64,000 nt of DNA from contig NC_079971.1 in NCBI RefSeq assembly GCF_029852145.1, positions 1,922,001-1,986,000 on the forward strand, in the 5' to 3' direction. Position 1 is the stretch's first letter. Each line of letters starts with the position of its first letter. This document shows, one piece after another, positions 22,129-33,906 of the stretch. The notes beneath the pieces are model-generated. The model saw nothing but the letters and a program-made list of their open reading frames with translations, did not search any database and had not been told where the DNA came from. The stretch comes from Microplitis mediator (taxonomy: Eukaryota; Arthropoda; Insecta; Hymenoptera; Braconidae). Position numbers and translations under genes: made by a program.

Positions 22129-25100
22129 ATGAAGAATTCCAAAACTGCCACATCAACAACACCAACGAGGTATTCATTTAATTAATCGTCATATTTATAT
22201 ATTTATTTTTACTTATAAATTTAATTTTTTCAGCAACGGCAAATGTATGATTGACAAAATTGGAGACTCCGGTGGTCTGTTTGACCTCGTGGTTCGTCCG
22301 ATGTTCCAACAAGGCCACGAGGGTGAACTTTGTAGCTGGTTAAAAGAGTTCAGTCTTATAAGGACGACGTCGGGGTGTCAGCAACCTGAATGTGAAGGAA
22401 AGACATTGACTTGGAACACAGCTCGAGTTATTGACAGATACACGTGGGTGTGTCCAACTTGCAATAAAAAACAATCTATCAGAGAAGGCTCTTTTTTTAT
22501 GGGAGTCAAAGGTGACTTTAGGACATGTCTCCAGCTTATATTGGCTTGGTGTCAAGATATTCCATCAGATATTGCTGCTAATAATTTTGGTATTTGAATA
22601 TTTAAATAATTAATTGACTAGTAGTCATTTTACCCGCAATTATTTTTGATATTAATTTAAAATCATGTCCAGATCAACTTTAAGGGGTGACATGGGTTTC
22701 GTCGGGTAAAAAAAGGCCTATTTTCAATATTTTTTTTTCTATGTAAAAAATTATTTATTTAATTCAAACTTTTTCTGTCTCATAGATACATATTTAAAGA
22801 ATAATTTCTGAAATTTTCAAAAATGAAAAATTAAAACTCCTTCATTGTAACGTCACTTCCGGTGACCCCTCGAAAGAAAGGTGCGTCCGCGTTGTCAGCA
22901 TAACTCCTGACAGGATCATCTAAAATGAAAAAACAAAAATAAGTGTTTTAGTTAAGACCATAAACTCGTACTTGAACGAAGGAAAGAAAAAAAAAGTAAA
23001 AATTGGAATTTGGCAGACATTTAAAAAAAAAAATGAAAATTTCGCTTAAATTTTGCTTGACATTTTGTTTTTTTTTAAATAGTTGTAATTGAAAAAAAAA
23101 AAAATCCTTCGTGCGGGCACGAGTAAATTGTATCTCAAACACCTGTGTAAAATTTCATCAAGATCGGTTGAGTAGTTTTCGAGAACATTTGACAACCGAC
23201 TTTGAAAACACGGTTCCGAGAAAAACGCGTTTAAAGTTTTGCTGAGCCTTCTATACCTGACTTGGAGCACACACCTTCCAAAGGCTGTATCTCCGAAATT
23301 ATTATTCAGATCGACTTGAAAATTTAGGATGATATTCTTGAGATGTTGTCGAAATTAATAAGCAAAAAAAATCGATTTTTTGAACCCACGAAACCCACGT
23401 AACCCCTTAACAGATAAATTCATAAGGAGGTGGATAATAAATTAAAATTTAGACTTTAATTTTGACCATAAATTGGACATCTTGTCCCTTTATTGGGACT
23501 TCTTCAGCAACTTAATCATATAAACTCTATCGTTTACTGATCAAGTTACTGAAGAAGTCCCAATAAAGGGACAAAATGTCAAATTTATGGTCAAAATTAA
23601 AGTCTAAATTTTAATTTACTGTCCATTCCTATTAATTAATCACTTAATTAATTAAATATTTTTTATTTTTATTATAGAAATAAAAGAACACGTAATAAAA
23701 AAAGTATACGAAAGATGTAGCAAAGTCGCTGAATTTTATGTTAAATCACATCCTGAAGATTTCAAACTCGGTGGTCCAGGTCATGTTGTTTTAGTTGATG
23801 AATTTCCTGGTGGCTATATGACAGACACGACTCCTGATGTTACGACCACCAGAAAACGCAATAATAATTCACAAACAATTCTTTGTATCGCCGAAGCAAG
23901 TCACTTACCTCCACGTATTTGGTTGCATATAATAAAATCATTACCTGAGGTAAAAATAATTAAATTATTTTAAATATTAACTGTTTATTTTTATTTTCAT
24001 ATTAATAATTAATATTTCAGTCCGCAAAAATGAAAAATATCAACAATAATACTAATACTAATAATAATAATATTAGTATTAATAATAATAATAATAATAA
24101 CAACAATAATAATAACAATAATAATAATGAACCTGGACAACAAAAATGTGGAATGATTGAAGAAGCAATAAAACAAATAGTAAATCAAGTCTTACCTGGA
24201 AGTTACGTCGTAGCAAATTCACGAGCTCGTTGCTGTAATTATGAATCACTCGTAGATTTAAAGCAATACGGAGTTTTTAGTATCGAATATTTAAAAAAAT
24301 TTGATGCTCCAGATACTAATAAACTTATAAATAATTTAGGTAATTAAATTTATAATATTTAATTAATGAAAGGGTACAAAAGTTTGTGCTTAACAATAAG
24401 AATAAAGGAAAAGAATTCACGCAAATTTCTCTATCAAAATTATGATCGCGAGCAAATCACGTGAATTCAATTGAAAGACATATTCAAATATCGAATGTCA
24501 TAAAAGAACTTCGAAATTGAGGTTGAGAAAAAAATATGTCAATAAGATAATTAGCAACACGATTAGCAAGACCATCAACAAGACAATTGTTGTGCTGGTG
24601 TTCTTGCTAGTTGTCTTGCTAATTGTCTTGCTAATTGTCGTGCTGATTGTCGTGCTGGTGTTCTTGCTAGTTGTCTTGCTAATTGTCTTGCTAATTGTCG
24701 TGCTGATTGTCGTGCTGGTGTTCTTGCTAATTGTCTTGCTAATTGTCGTACTGATTGTCGTGCTGGTGTTCTTGCTAATTGTCTTGCTGATGGTCTTGCT
24801 AATTGTCGTGCTGGTGTTCTTGCTAATTGTCTTGCTAATTGTCTTGCTAATGGTCTTGCTAATTGTCGTGCTGGTGTTCTTGCTAATTGTCGTGCTGGTG
24901 TTTTTACTAATTGTCTTGCTGATGGTCTTGCTAATTGTCTTGCTAATGGTCTTGCTAATTTTCGTGCTGGTGTTCTTGCTAATTGTCTTGCTAATTGTCG
25001 TGCTGGTGTTTTTACTAATTGTCTTGCTGATGGTCTTGCTAACTGTCGTGCTGGTGGTTTATTCTTATTCTTAAGCACAAATTTCCGTACTTCGTAATTG

Positions 25101-25306
25101 AAATTTATAATTAACGCAATTATTTTATTGTAGCGACAATATGGCAAACTGGACTAGGAGTTTGTGAAGAAATCCAAGAATCAACACGCGCAGCAGGACA
25201 GCAAATCATAACAAATTATCTTTGGAGACAAAGGTATGGATCAGTATCATCAGTTGCCTTTCAAAATATGCTCAATCATATTGTCGAGTGTTATCGTTTC
25301 ACTTGA
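22129..25306 (+). CDS. Domesticated ISXO2/Merlin-type DDE transposase-derived protein
   Basis: Five exons, 22129-22169, 22234-22589, 23678-23949, 24021-24339 and 25134-25306, join to 1161 nt (386 residues). The N-terminal half has a zinc-ribbon-like cluster (GCQQPEC and VCPTCNKK) followed by IREGSFF, as in ISXO2-like/IS1595 transposases. Then comes EIKEHVIKKVYERCSKVAEF and VVLVDEFPGG, where D173 aligns with the first catalytic Asp. The equivalent of the second Asp region reads LPGSYVVANSRARC and lacks an obvious Asp. Family C-terminal features appear as FQNMLNHIVECYRF. No terminal repeats bracket the gene and four introns split it, so it looks like an immobilised host gene. A poly-Asn stretch lies at about residues 229-258. 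Confidence 0.8.
22680..23410. mobile_element. 731-bp TTAA-flanked MITE in an intron of the transposase-derived gene
   Basis: The ends read TTAAGGGGTGACATGGGTTT and, inverted, TTAAGGGGTTACGTGGGTTT. No transposase ORF is present. The TTAA termini suggest a piggyBac-like target preference. The size is close to that of the elements at 1801-2509 and 32336-33063. Confidence 0.8.
23437..23620. repeat. Near-perfect long hairpin in the same intron
   Basis: Arms of about 78 bp face each other around a loop of roughly 25 bases near 23517-23542. The left arm contains TTTATTGGGACTTCTTCAG and the right arm CTGAAGAAGTCCCAATAAA. Transcription of the host intron would give a long double-stranded stem. Confidence 0.8.
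24560..25070. repeat. 12-bp-based minisatellite in the last intron of the transposase-derived gene
   Basis: The array is built from CTTGCTAATTGT with variants such as CGTGCTGGTGTT and CTTGCTGATGGT, arranged in higher-order blocks. Because the unit is a multiple of three it stays open on both strands and yields spurious Leu/Val-rich and Arg/Ala-rich ORFs. The array sits entirely between the donor after 24339 and the acceptor before 25134. Confidence 0.92.
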
Positions 25307-25904
25307 ATATTTTAATTATAAAAGAAGAAAAGAAAGTAAAATAATTTTTTAAGCAATAGCCTTTTTTAGAGGCATAATTAAATAAAAGTAAAATTAAAAA
25401 TGAATAATATTTTAAAAAAGTCTTCCAAGTGAGCTTCGGACGACGTTTGAGACTGACTCAAGTGCCTCTCGTATAGCGAATTGATATTTTATTACGTCTG
25501 AGAGATTATTTAGTGAAAGAAAAGTATCAAGTTTTAATTAAGTAACAAGTTATTGAATAATTATTGGCTTTATTATCATTAATTAGTTCTGTTAACTATT
25601 TAAAATTTTATATTATCAAACGCAAGTAATTATTATTAAAAAAAACCGGTTAGAGTTTTTAAGTTGCCCGGTTATTTATTAATTTTATTATTAATGCACA
25701 ATGTTAATTTTATTATCAAGTTATCCAGAAACAAATGTCATTGGTTTATATATATACAGATCAATTAATAGTTTATTAATTACTTTAATAGTCTAACTTG
25801 TACTATACATTAATTAATCAAAAATTTTTTTAATTATTTATCACTAAAAATAATGATATTAAAAATTATATACTCATTTTATAAAAGTCAAAATTACTTT
25901 TGAT
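25307..25904. other. 3' flank of the transposase-derived gene, no gene seen
   Basis: AT-rich sequence with polyadenylation-like AATAAA signals and no coding potential. Confidence 0.45.
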
Positions 25905-26233
25905 TTAAAAAATATTTTTTTTAATTCGCACATTTTGTTTTTATTCGAAAATAATTTACTGATAATCGATACACTAAAAAGTTTGCGGATTAAATCGAGA
26001 GTAAATGCGGAGCGGAAGACGAAGTATTTATTTAATTTCTTCGGAGTAAAATTCACTTCGAAGGAGAGTTTATTTTAATATAAAAATACAGAACCGGAGT
26101 AAATCCGGATTTTTAAAAAATTCAGGTCACTCCGCTAGAGAAAAAAACTCCATATTTACTCCGTATTTTTTTTAAAACTCCGAGTGAATCCGGATAAAAA
26201 AAAATCTGTAATCACTCCCGAATTTTTTCAGTG
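25905..26233. repeat. Copy of the CGGAGT palindromic repeat family
   Basis: The copy contains TTTGCGGATTAAATCGAGAG, CTTCGGAGTAAAATTCACTT and CTCCGAGTGAATCCGG, and ends ATTTTTTCAGTG. The same blocks recur several times at 36769-37650. Confidence 0.75.
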
Positions 26234-26524
26234 TATAAACGCACATGTATAAATTTTATCCTTACAAAAAAATGAGAATTTTTACTATAGATTGTTATCT
26301 CTAAGATAAGAAGCCCAATACCCGATCACTTCTTGTTAAAATACTACGGATTAAATTATAAAATAATCAGATTCAAATTAAAATATTTAATTATTAATGT
26401 TAAAAATATTAGTACTATCAGCCGAACTCAAAGTAAATGCATTTAATTTTTTTACTAAGCAATTAAATTTATGACGTAGTCAGATCTAGATAAAGATGTA
26501 TGACAAACACAAATGTATATATAT

Positions 26525-27249
26525 TAGGGTGGTCGTTAAAAATTAAATTTTCTCAGGCGCCCCATAAAAAGCTTCCTTTTAGTGAAAAACTACGTGGGGA
26601 ATTTGTTTTTTTCGTTTTAAGTAAAAAGAACACGTGCCTCAGGTCAAAGTTAATTTTTCGATACAATCGCGGTTTTTTTGAAATATCTCGTGAAATATGC
26701 AGATTAAAGGAAACAATCATAGGAACAATTTTGTAGGAAGTTAAATTTTTGACACAAAAGATCATGTTCATTTTTTTTATAAAATGTGTATTTATAAAGA
26801 TATTTAAAAAAGATATTTTTAAAAAAATTTTTTTAGATCTGATGAATTGAGCGTTTTAAGGATTGCAAATTTTGAAAATAACATTTTTCTAAGTATGTAG
26901 AAACTACAACAAGCATTAAGGATTGATATGTTTCGAGTTACGAAGTTGTCTATATTTAAGAAAAAACGTTATTTTTGACATTCGTAATCCTTAAAATGCC
27001 CAATTGATAAGATCTAAAAAAGTTTTTTTTTAAATATCTTCATAAATACACGTTATATAACAAAAATGAATATGACCTTTTTTGTCAAGAATTTAATTTC
27101 CTACAAAATTGTTCCTATAATTTTTTCTTTTAATCTGCATATTTCATGAGATATTTAAAAAAAACCGCGATTGTATCCAAAAATGAACTTTGATCGTCCT
27201 GCAGCACGTGTTCTTTTTACTTAAAAAAATTTAATTTTTAACGACCACC

Positions 27250-27252
<3 letters not shown>
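26525..27252. mobile_element. 728-bp foldback element with TA ends
   Basis: The left end TAGGGTGGTCGTTAAAAATT is the exact reverse complement of the right end. The two halves are inverted copies with divergence, for example TTATAAAATGTGTATTTATA near 26775 and its inverse near 27040. There is no coding capacity. A TA dinucleotide at each end, inside AT-repeat DNA, suggests a TA target. Confidence 0.85.

Positions 27253-27310
<58 letters not shown>
27253..27310. repeat. (AT)n microsatellite
   Basis: About 29 uninterrupted AT units abut the foldback element. Confidence 0.95.
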
Positions 27311-27312
<2 letters not shown>

Positions 27313-27402
27313 TATTAAAATTGACCGGCTACTAAATCTTGACGGGTATTGGGTCTGTTGCCTTAAAAAAATTGTTTATGTATAAAAAAGTACCAGATAA
27401 AT

Positions 27403-29345
27403 TTATATTGTCTCGTGCATTATTTTTCTGTATTCGCGTTGATCGTCCACCATTTTTTTATAAACTTTGTACTTTCGACAGTGATACCTTAGAGAAAAAT
27501 ACATATATATATTAAATAAAAAATCTACAACTGGTATCGTTAATTTTAAATTAATTACTTACTGATAAGAAACAACTTTAGGTTTTACAACACTAGCAGA
27601 TCCTGCCATGGCTCTGATCGCTTTGTTGACAGACGGATATGCCTTGGCAGCACACGATCCTAAAATAGCAGCGCCTAGAAGAACAGATTCTCGTTCCTTT
27701 GGGATGAGAATCGGGAGACCGATAACGTCAGCTTGAGTTTGAACGAACAACGGATTCTGGCTGAGTCCACCGCATATTAAAATTGATTCTATTTTGTGGC
27801 CTGCTTGGGTCAGAGCTTCCAGGATATGTTTAGTCCCGTACTAAAAATAATTATCAATCATTATAAATCCAAATATTTAACAGTAAAATTACGTACAGTC
27901 AAAGCTTGCATGGTCGCAAGATAAAGGAGCGCGAGATCTTCTTCATTAGACGACAAAGACAACCCAGTAATCATTCCCTGCAGAGTTGGATCAGCGAGCG
28001 GTGATCGGTTCCCATGGAAATCCGGCCAGACGTGTAGATCTTTAGTGAGGAAGGAAATGTCTGGATAGTTGTTGCGCTCCGCCATCGATTTCAGAAGATC
28101 CGAGAGATATTGCTGGACATGCCTAGTAAAAAATCGAATGATTTAAACCGATACTTTGACTCCATAGAAATTTTGACCTCACATTTTTCCATAAATTTTA
28201 GCCCGGATTTCTGCAGCAGCTGCATGAGATTCAATGATATGATCGAGTAGTTTTCCTGTGGCACTTTGGCCTCCTTCATTCAGCCACAGCGAGGGCACCA
28301 TCGCGCTGTAATAAGGACCCCAAACACCTCCAACAAAAACAGCTTTTTCACTGACTGCCATATGACAAGTCGATGTCCCGCAAATGAGACCGAGTCTGCT
28401 GGTAAAATTTTCAGACACTCCCGAAGCTGAGCAACCGATCATACCAAGACCACCTGCATGCGCGTCAATAATTGAAGTTCCAACCGGAGTGCTTTCATTT
28501 AATCCCAGCTCCGTAGCTGCTTTGGAAGATAATCCTTTGCCCACTGGTTCTCCAGGCGCCTGGACTTTACTTCCAATCCGCCTCCAGTTGTCATCTTTCA
28601 AAGAAGACAATCCAAGTTTATTAAAAAAATCTTCGCACCAGCCATTCTCTCCCTTGGGGTTCGCGTTGTAATTCCATTTACACACAAGCGAACACAACGA
28701 TCTAGGATAAATATATATCGTTAAATAATTTTAAATACTTTTTAATAAAAATATTTAACCTGCTCTCGCAGCCAGTCGCTTTCCATGTCAGAAAATCCGG
28801 CAAATCTAAAAGTAATTTAGCTCTTTTCCATGACTCTGGAAGGTTTTTCTTCAGCCACATGATTTTAGGGATCTCCATTTCTAGAGATATTTTTCCGCCG
28901 ACATATTTAAGCATTTCATGGCCCATCATATTTATGAAGTTGGCTTCCGCTTCAGCGCGATGGTCCAGCCAAAGAATGACATTTCGATTGTCGTCACCAT
29001 TCAAACTAGCAGTAACCGGGTGCCCATTTTCGTCACAAAGAACCAGCGAACATGTGGCGTCAAATCCTATTCCTTTTATCAGCTCTCTTGGGGTGTCATG
29101 TACAACAGTCTAGTTTAAATTTAATTTAATTTAATAAATATATAATTAATTGATTAATATTAAATTACTTTAACGACTCGTCTAACAGCTTGCCAGATAT
29201 CTTCAGAAGACTGTTCATAAAAATCCGGGATGCTGTTGAACGTTTCAATAGGACACGTTGCTAATTTAATAAGCTTTCCATCGCAATCAAATAACGCCGC
29301 TCTAGCACTTCCTGTTCCAACATCAACTCCGACGTAATAATCCAT
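27403..29345 (-). CDS. FGGY: FGGY-family carbohydrate kinase
   Basis: Six exons, 29345-29169, 29109-28760, 28701-28183, 28122-27897, 27840-27563 and 27487-27403, join to 1635 nt (544 residues), the usual length of animal FGGY domain-containing proteins. The N-terminal ATPase-fold phosphate motif reads YYVGVDVGTGSARAALFD. Next come WLDHRAEAEAN, GTSIIDAHAGGLG and the C-domain motifs GTSTCHMAVS, WPDFHGNRSPLADP and LICGGLSQNPLF. The last exon ends HCRKYKVYKKMVDDQREYRK. Family members phosphorylate pentuloses, with D-ribulose proposed for the animal enzyme, in the cytosol. It is head-to-head with POP5. All expected motifs are intact. Confidence 0.93.
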
Positions 29346-29599
29346 TTTGAAACTTATTAATTACGAGTATAATTATAATCTACAACAGAACATAACGCAC
29401 TAGTATTAATTATAAACTGCACAGAGTTATTGTGTTTATTACTTAGATAAAATCATCAGGGATCAAGCAGTCGGAAAAATTACTGACTCTGCGATAACGA
29501 CTTCAATGTCTGAAAAAAAAAATAAGTAAATAAATACAATAAAAATAATGGAAAGTAAACATACTCACTATCATCGTACGTTATTCAAATCAGTACTAT

Positions 29600-30115
29600 A
29601 GTCAGTATGTTAATTAATTTATGTGGGAAAATTTTATTCTCATTAATTTAAAAATTTTTAATTTCTCCTCTGTTTTTATTTTAGATAATTATGATCCTAG
29701 TTACCAGATAATTAACAATTTTAAGATTTTCATTCAACAATTAAATTTGAATTTTAAAAAAACTAAATGCGCATGTAGAAAATTTTAAAAACTACAAGTG
29801 AAATTTTTTTGTTTTTATAATTTATCGTTTTTTAAAAAAATTAAAAAATTATTAGACGTCAGTGTGTTAATTAATTTATGTGGGGAAATTTTATTCTCAT
29901 TAATTTAAAAATTTTAAATTTCTCTTCAGTTTTTATTTTGGATAACTATGATGTCAATTAACAATTTTCAGATTTTCTTCCAACAATTAAATTTGAATTT
30001 TAAAAAAACTAAATGCGCATGTAGAAAATTTTAAAAACTATAAGTGAAATATTTTTGTTTTTATAATTTATCGTTTTTTAAAAAAATCTAAAAATTATTA
30101 GACGTCAGTTAATTT
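29600..30115. repeat. Tandem duplication carrying two degraded ATGATCCTGAAGTTAGC copies
   Basis: Two units of about 255 bp start at about 29606 and 29862 (both with TTAATTAATTTATGTGG). Each contains GATCCTAG- or GATGTCAA-type remnants of the repeat and ends near TTATTAGACGTCAGT. The terminal repeats are eroded. They lie in the FGGY-POP5 divergent interval. Confidence 0.65.
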
Positions 30116-30565
30116 AAATTTCATAAATAATTTACCTCACTGCTGGTAATTTTATATTTAAAATTTTTAACTGTCACTGATGTTGCTTTTGATAAAATAA
30201 ACTGATAAAATGTCTCATAAATAACAATAATTATTATCGATGATTGAAAAATTTTAAATAATTGAAACTGCCTTGAAATTTGTCGTGGCCTTTCCATTAT
30301 TGCCATCATTCTTATTTCATATAATTCATAATTCTATAACACGTGACTTTGTGTTTATATGCAAATTAAAAACAGATCACATGGATCCTGACGTCAGGTT
30401 TAAATTACAGATAAAATTGTAAATAAACCCAAGTATTTAATGACTTTGTGATTAATCCTGTAATGTAAAGAATTTTATTAAAGTTTTTATTAATTTATTC
30501 AAATTAATTATTTATTTAAAAACGTTTATTATATTTATTTATAATAACAATAACTAACCTTCAAA

Positions 30566-31892
30566 ATGGTGCGATTCAAAAACAGGTTAGATTTGTTTAT
30601 TTATTTATTTTCTTTTTTTTTAAATATTATTAATGTGTAAAATATTTTTTTAGATATTTTACTATTGAAGTGATACCTAAAGAATCAGATCCAAAGCCAT
30701 TGTTGATGAAGACGTCAACTTTGCAAGCGGCAATTCAAAAAGAAGTCAAAAATATTTATGGAGACCAAGGAGTAGCGAGTATTAAAACTGGATTCAATGG
30801 TAATTATTTATTATCTAACAATAAATTATTATTATTTTCATTAATTAACAGCTGACAATAATTTTCATTGATAAGTCATTTATTTACAGCTAAATATTGC
30901 AATACGCATACGAAAATTGCATTAATAAGATGCCGGCATGGGCCACATAATTATTTAATTAACACAATACCTAAAATAATAGACATCGGTGGGAAAACTG
31001 TGTCTATTAAAATATTGTACGTCGGTGCGACGATGAAAAAATGTTTTTTATTTATCAGAGTACGTATAATTATTTTTTTAATTTATCTGCAGCTTCTTTG
31101 TCTTGCGACGTGTGTAAATGTAGCAGAAATTAATAAATTAAAATAATGAAATTTAAAAAAAATCCGCGTGCTAATTTTGCATTGATATAAATACGCATTT
31201 TTTAATTTTTATTCTACTAACATTTTATTTTTTTATTCAAAAATTTAAAAATTGCCTCTTGTCAGTTACATTCACACTCATCAGACGTCAGACAAATTTA
31301 AAATTATAAATAACTAGAGTAAATAATTAAAAAAATAATATTTATAAAAATGCACTTATTAATTTCAAATTTTTTTAAATGCGCATTTTAAAAAATTTTA
31401 TTTTATTAATTATTTACTCGATTTATGAATAATTCTAAATTTGTCTGATGTCTGGAACATTCACACTCATGTCTTGCGCGGGTTTTTTATTTTTGACGTT
31501 TAATTGATACTGGAAATAGCAGACGTCTAATTTTTGAATTATTCCCATTACTGAAATAAAAAAAAATATTTAACTGGTCAGTAACTGGACCACAGTCAAT
31601 TACTGGGTCATTCTTTTTTTTAATGATAATAAAATTGTAGACGTCTGCTAATTTAAATTATTGGACTTGATTTATAAATTTAAAAATTTAAATTATAGTA
31701 TAAATAAAGTTTCTTAATTTCTCTTTGCAAATTTAAAATATTAATGACATTAATAATAATTTATTTAATTAACAGAAATACCAGACAAAAAAACTAGAAT
31801 CTATGTGGGCAAGTTTGAAGAATGATAACGAGAAGAAAAAAATGATTGACGCCTTGATGACGTTGACTCCAGCAATGAAAAACTTTCATTGA
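30566..31892 (+). CDS. POP5: Ribonuclease P/MRP subunit POP5
   Basis: Four exons, 30566-30585, 30654-30799, 30890-31059 and 31776-31892, join to 453 nt (150 residues). The protein begins MVRFKNRYFTIEVIP, the classic POP5 start. It continues with AIQKEVKNIYGDQGVASI, NTHTKIALIRCRHGPHNYL and the C-terminal KKLESMWASLKND. In the family, POP5 is a protein subunit of RNase P and RNase MRP in the nucleolus, acting in tRNA 5' maturation and rRNA processing. Length and layout are typical. The first exon holds only six codons and two bases. Confidence 0.94.
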
Positions 31893-32335
31893 AATCGCTA
31901 ATAAATATTTTAACTATAACTCATAAACAATAGTAATTATAAATTTATTAATACCTAAAGACTAATTAAAATTAATTATCAATTTATTTTTATTGTTAAT
32001 TATCACAGACAAGACTAATAACCGTTGATAATAAATTAATATATTTTTAAATCTCACGGTAAATCATCCATGCAGTTCAATCCATCTACTAATTGCAGTA
32101 CCACCTCCACCAGTCTGATAATTACCAGTGAAAGTGATAAAAATATTTATCTTCATAAAAGGAAAACAAATTCCTTTCTTCGTCTAGACCCAGACAATTA
32201 AGTTGGCGCGGAATTCAAATAATTGATAAACCAACAAAATTCCTTTCCAAGTCTTCAGTCATAAAACAAATATTTAAAAAATCATCAGTAAATAGAAATA
32301 CAAAACTAATTATTGTAAATAAATTAATTACTCAG
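31893..32335. other. Intergenic DNA containing the left copy of a flanking direct repeat
   Basis: From about 32202 the sequence AAGTTGGCGCGGAATTCAAA starts a block of about 135 bp that recurs immediately right of the mobile element at 33060. Nothing else is recognised. Confidence 0.55.
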
Positions 32336-33063
32336 ATAAGGGGGATAGCCACTGAGGATCGAAAAAATAGGTGATTTTCGGGAATTTTTTTGACTGGAAT
32401 AATAAAGGAATTTGGGGATCGGGTTTTTTTTGTTTTCTAAAGTATACATTGAAGAGAATTCTCCTAAATTTTCATTAATAAATATCATGTTGTTACAAAG
32501 TTATAAGCATTTTTGTGGAGCAAAAAAAAAATTTCCCCCACCACGGTGTCATCTCTAACTCAAAAACGGATTATCAGAAACAAAAAAACCAAACGGCGTT
32601 GTAATCTGTATGCATGTGGTTATCGTTGCACATAGGGGATTTTGAAAATTTGGATTTGAAAAAAAATGGCGACATATTAAAAATTTTTTCGTTATTTTTT
32701 CTCATTTTTTTGGATTCAAACAGCCCTAAAAAATCTTAAAAATCAAAATTTTCAAAATCCCCTACGTGCAACTTTAGCTACTGAATAGACGAATACGGCA
32801 AAAAAAAAGTTGCGAATCGGTTGATATTTATGCAAATTACAGATGCCACCAGTTCAAAAAAAGTAGTTTCGAGAAAAATGCGTTTAAAGTTTTTAGTCGA
32901 TGCAGCGGTCAGTTGACGCGCTGTCACAAAAATGACTATAACTTCAAAAATATTCGGAATTTTCATATAAAACTCTAGATACATATTTTTGAACATTTAC
33001 ACTTTGATTTAATAAAAGAAAAAAAAATTTTTTTTTTGAAATTTCAGTGGCTATCCCCCTTAA
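32336..33063. mobile_element. 728-bp terminal-inverted-repeat element flanked by direct repeats
   Basis: The left end reads ATAAGGGGGATAGCCACTGA and the inverted right end TTAAGGGGGATAGCCACTGA. No transposase ORF is present. A block of about 135 bp of host sequence occurs directly on both sides in the same orientation. Confidence 0.8.
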
Positions 33064-33906
33064 GTTGGCGCGGAATTCAAATAATTGATAAACCAAAAAA
33101 ATTCCTCTTCAAGTCTTTCAGAATCCGCAACTGCTCCAGTCATAAAACAAATATTCAATTAATTATCAGCAATTAAAAGTACAAAACTAATTCTAATTAA
33201 ATTTATTACCCAGACCCCAGAAATTAAATAAATCCCCACCCCTACGAATTTTTTTTCGACCCTTTCTCCCTGCATTGCCATAGGAAAATTAGATCATCAG
33301 TTGGTAGTACATCTTGACCTCAGCTAGAGGTCTTCCGATCACTGGAGAGTCCATCTGTTATTTTTTCTGCAGGGTTTCTGTGTTGCTAAAACTCCATCTA
33401 CACTACACTCCAAGTCCAAGTCTACTCTATACTCACACACTTGCAGTTGTTGTTGTTGTTAGGATACTGGACTGTTGATTGGTGTATCTGGTAGCTGCTG
33501 TTAATACCTACCGCCTAGATGAGTTAATAAGTGTAGCAGTAGCTGGTGTTTGCTTGTGTTTTAATAGAGTTTCACAGACAGTATCAGTGTTGATCATCAC
33601 CGGGTACGAATACATGAGCTGTTAGATCGGCTAACAACCCAACAAAAATAATCTATTCATTTATTAATTCACTGGCTCCGGTTCTCTTCACGCACGATAC
33701 GATACGATACAGTAGTTCTGCGATTCGAGTTATATTGTAGTGTTACTTTTTCATTTTTTTCATGTCTTCATGTACTATTATTTTATCATTTATTTTCTTT
33801 TATCAACCCAGAGGTAACGAGGTTGTCAATCGAGTGAGTGCGCTCGGCTATATGCCAGTCAAGGTGGAGCTGGAGCAAGGATCCAAAGGGATCTCCAGGA
33901 GCTTCA
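33064..33906 (+). promoter_or_regulatory. Right-hand direct repeat, then probable promoter and 5' UTR of the coiled-coil gene
   Basis: The direct repeat ends near 33215. The rest leads to the ATG at 33907 and holds an overlapping upstream ORF (ATG at 33852, stop ending 33920). Confidence 0.4.

Noticed and set aside
24517..25147. Long Leu/Val-rich plus-strand ORF and Arg/Ala-rich minus-strand ORF
   Set aside because: Both are products of the 12-bp minisatellite, lie entirely in an intron and have no family features.
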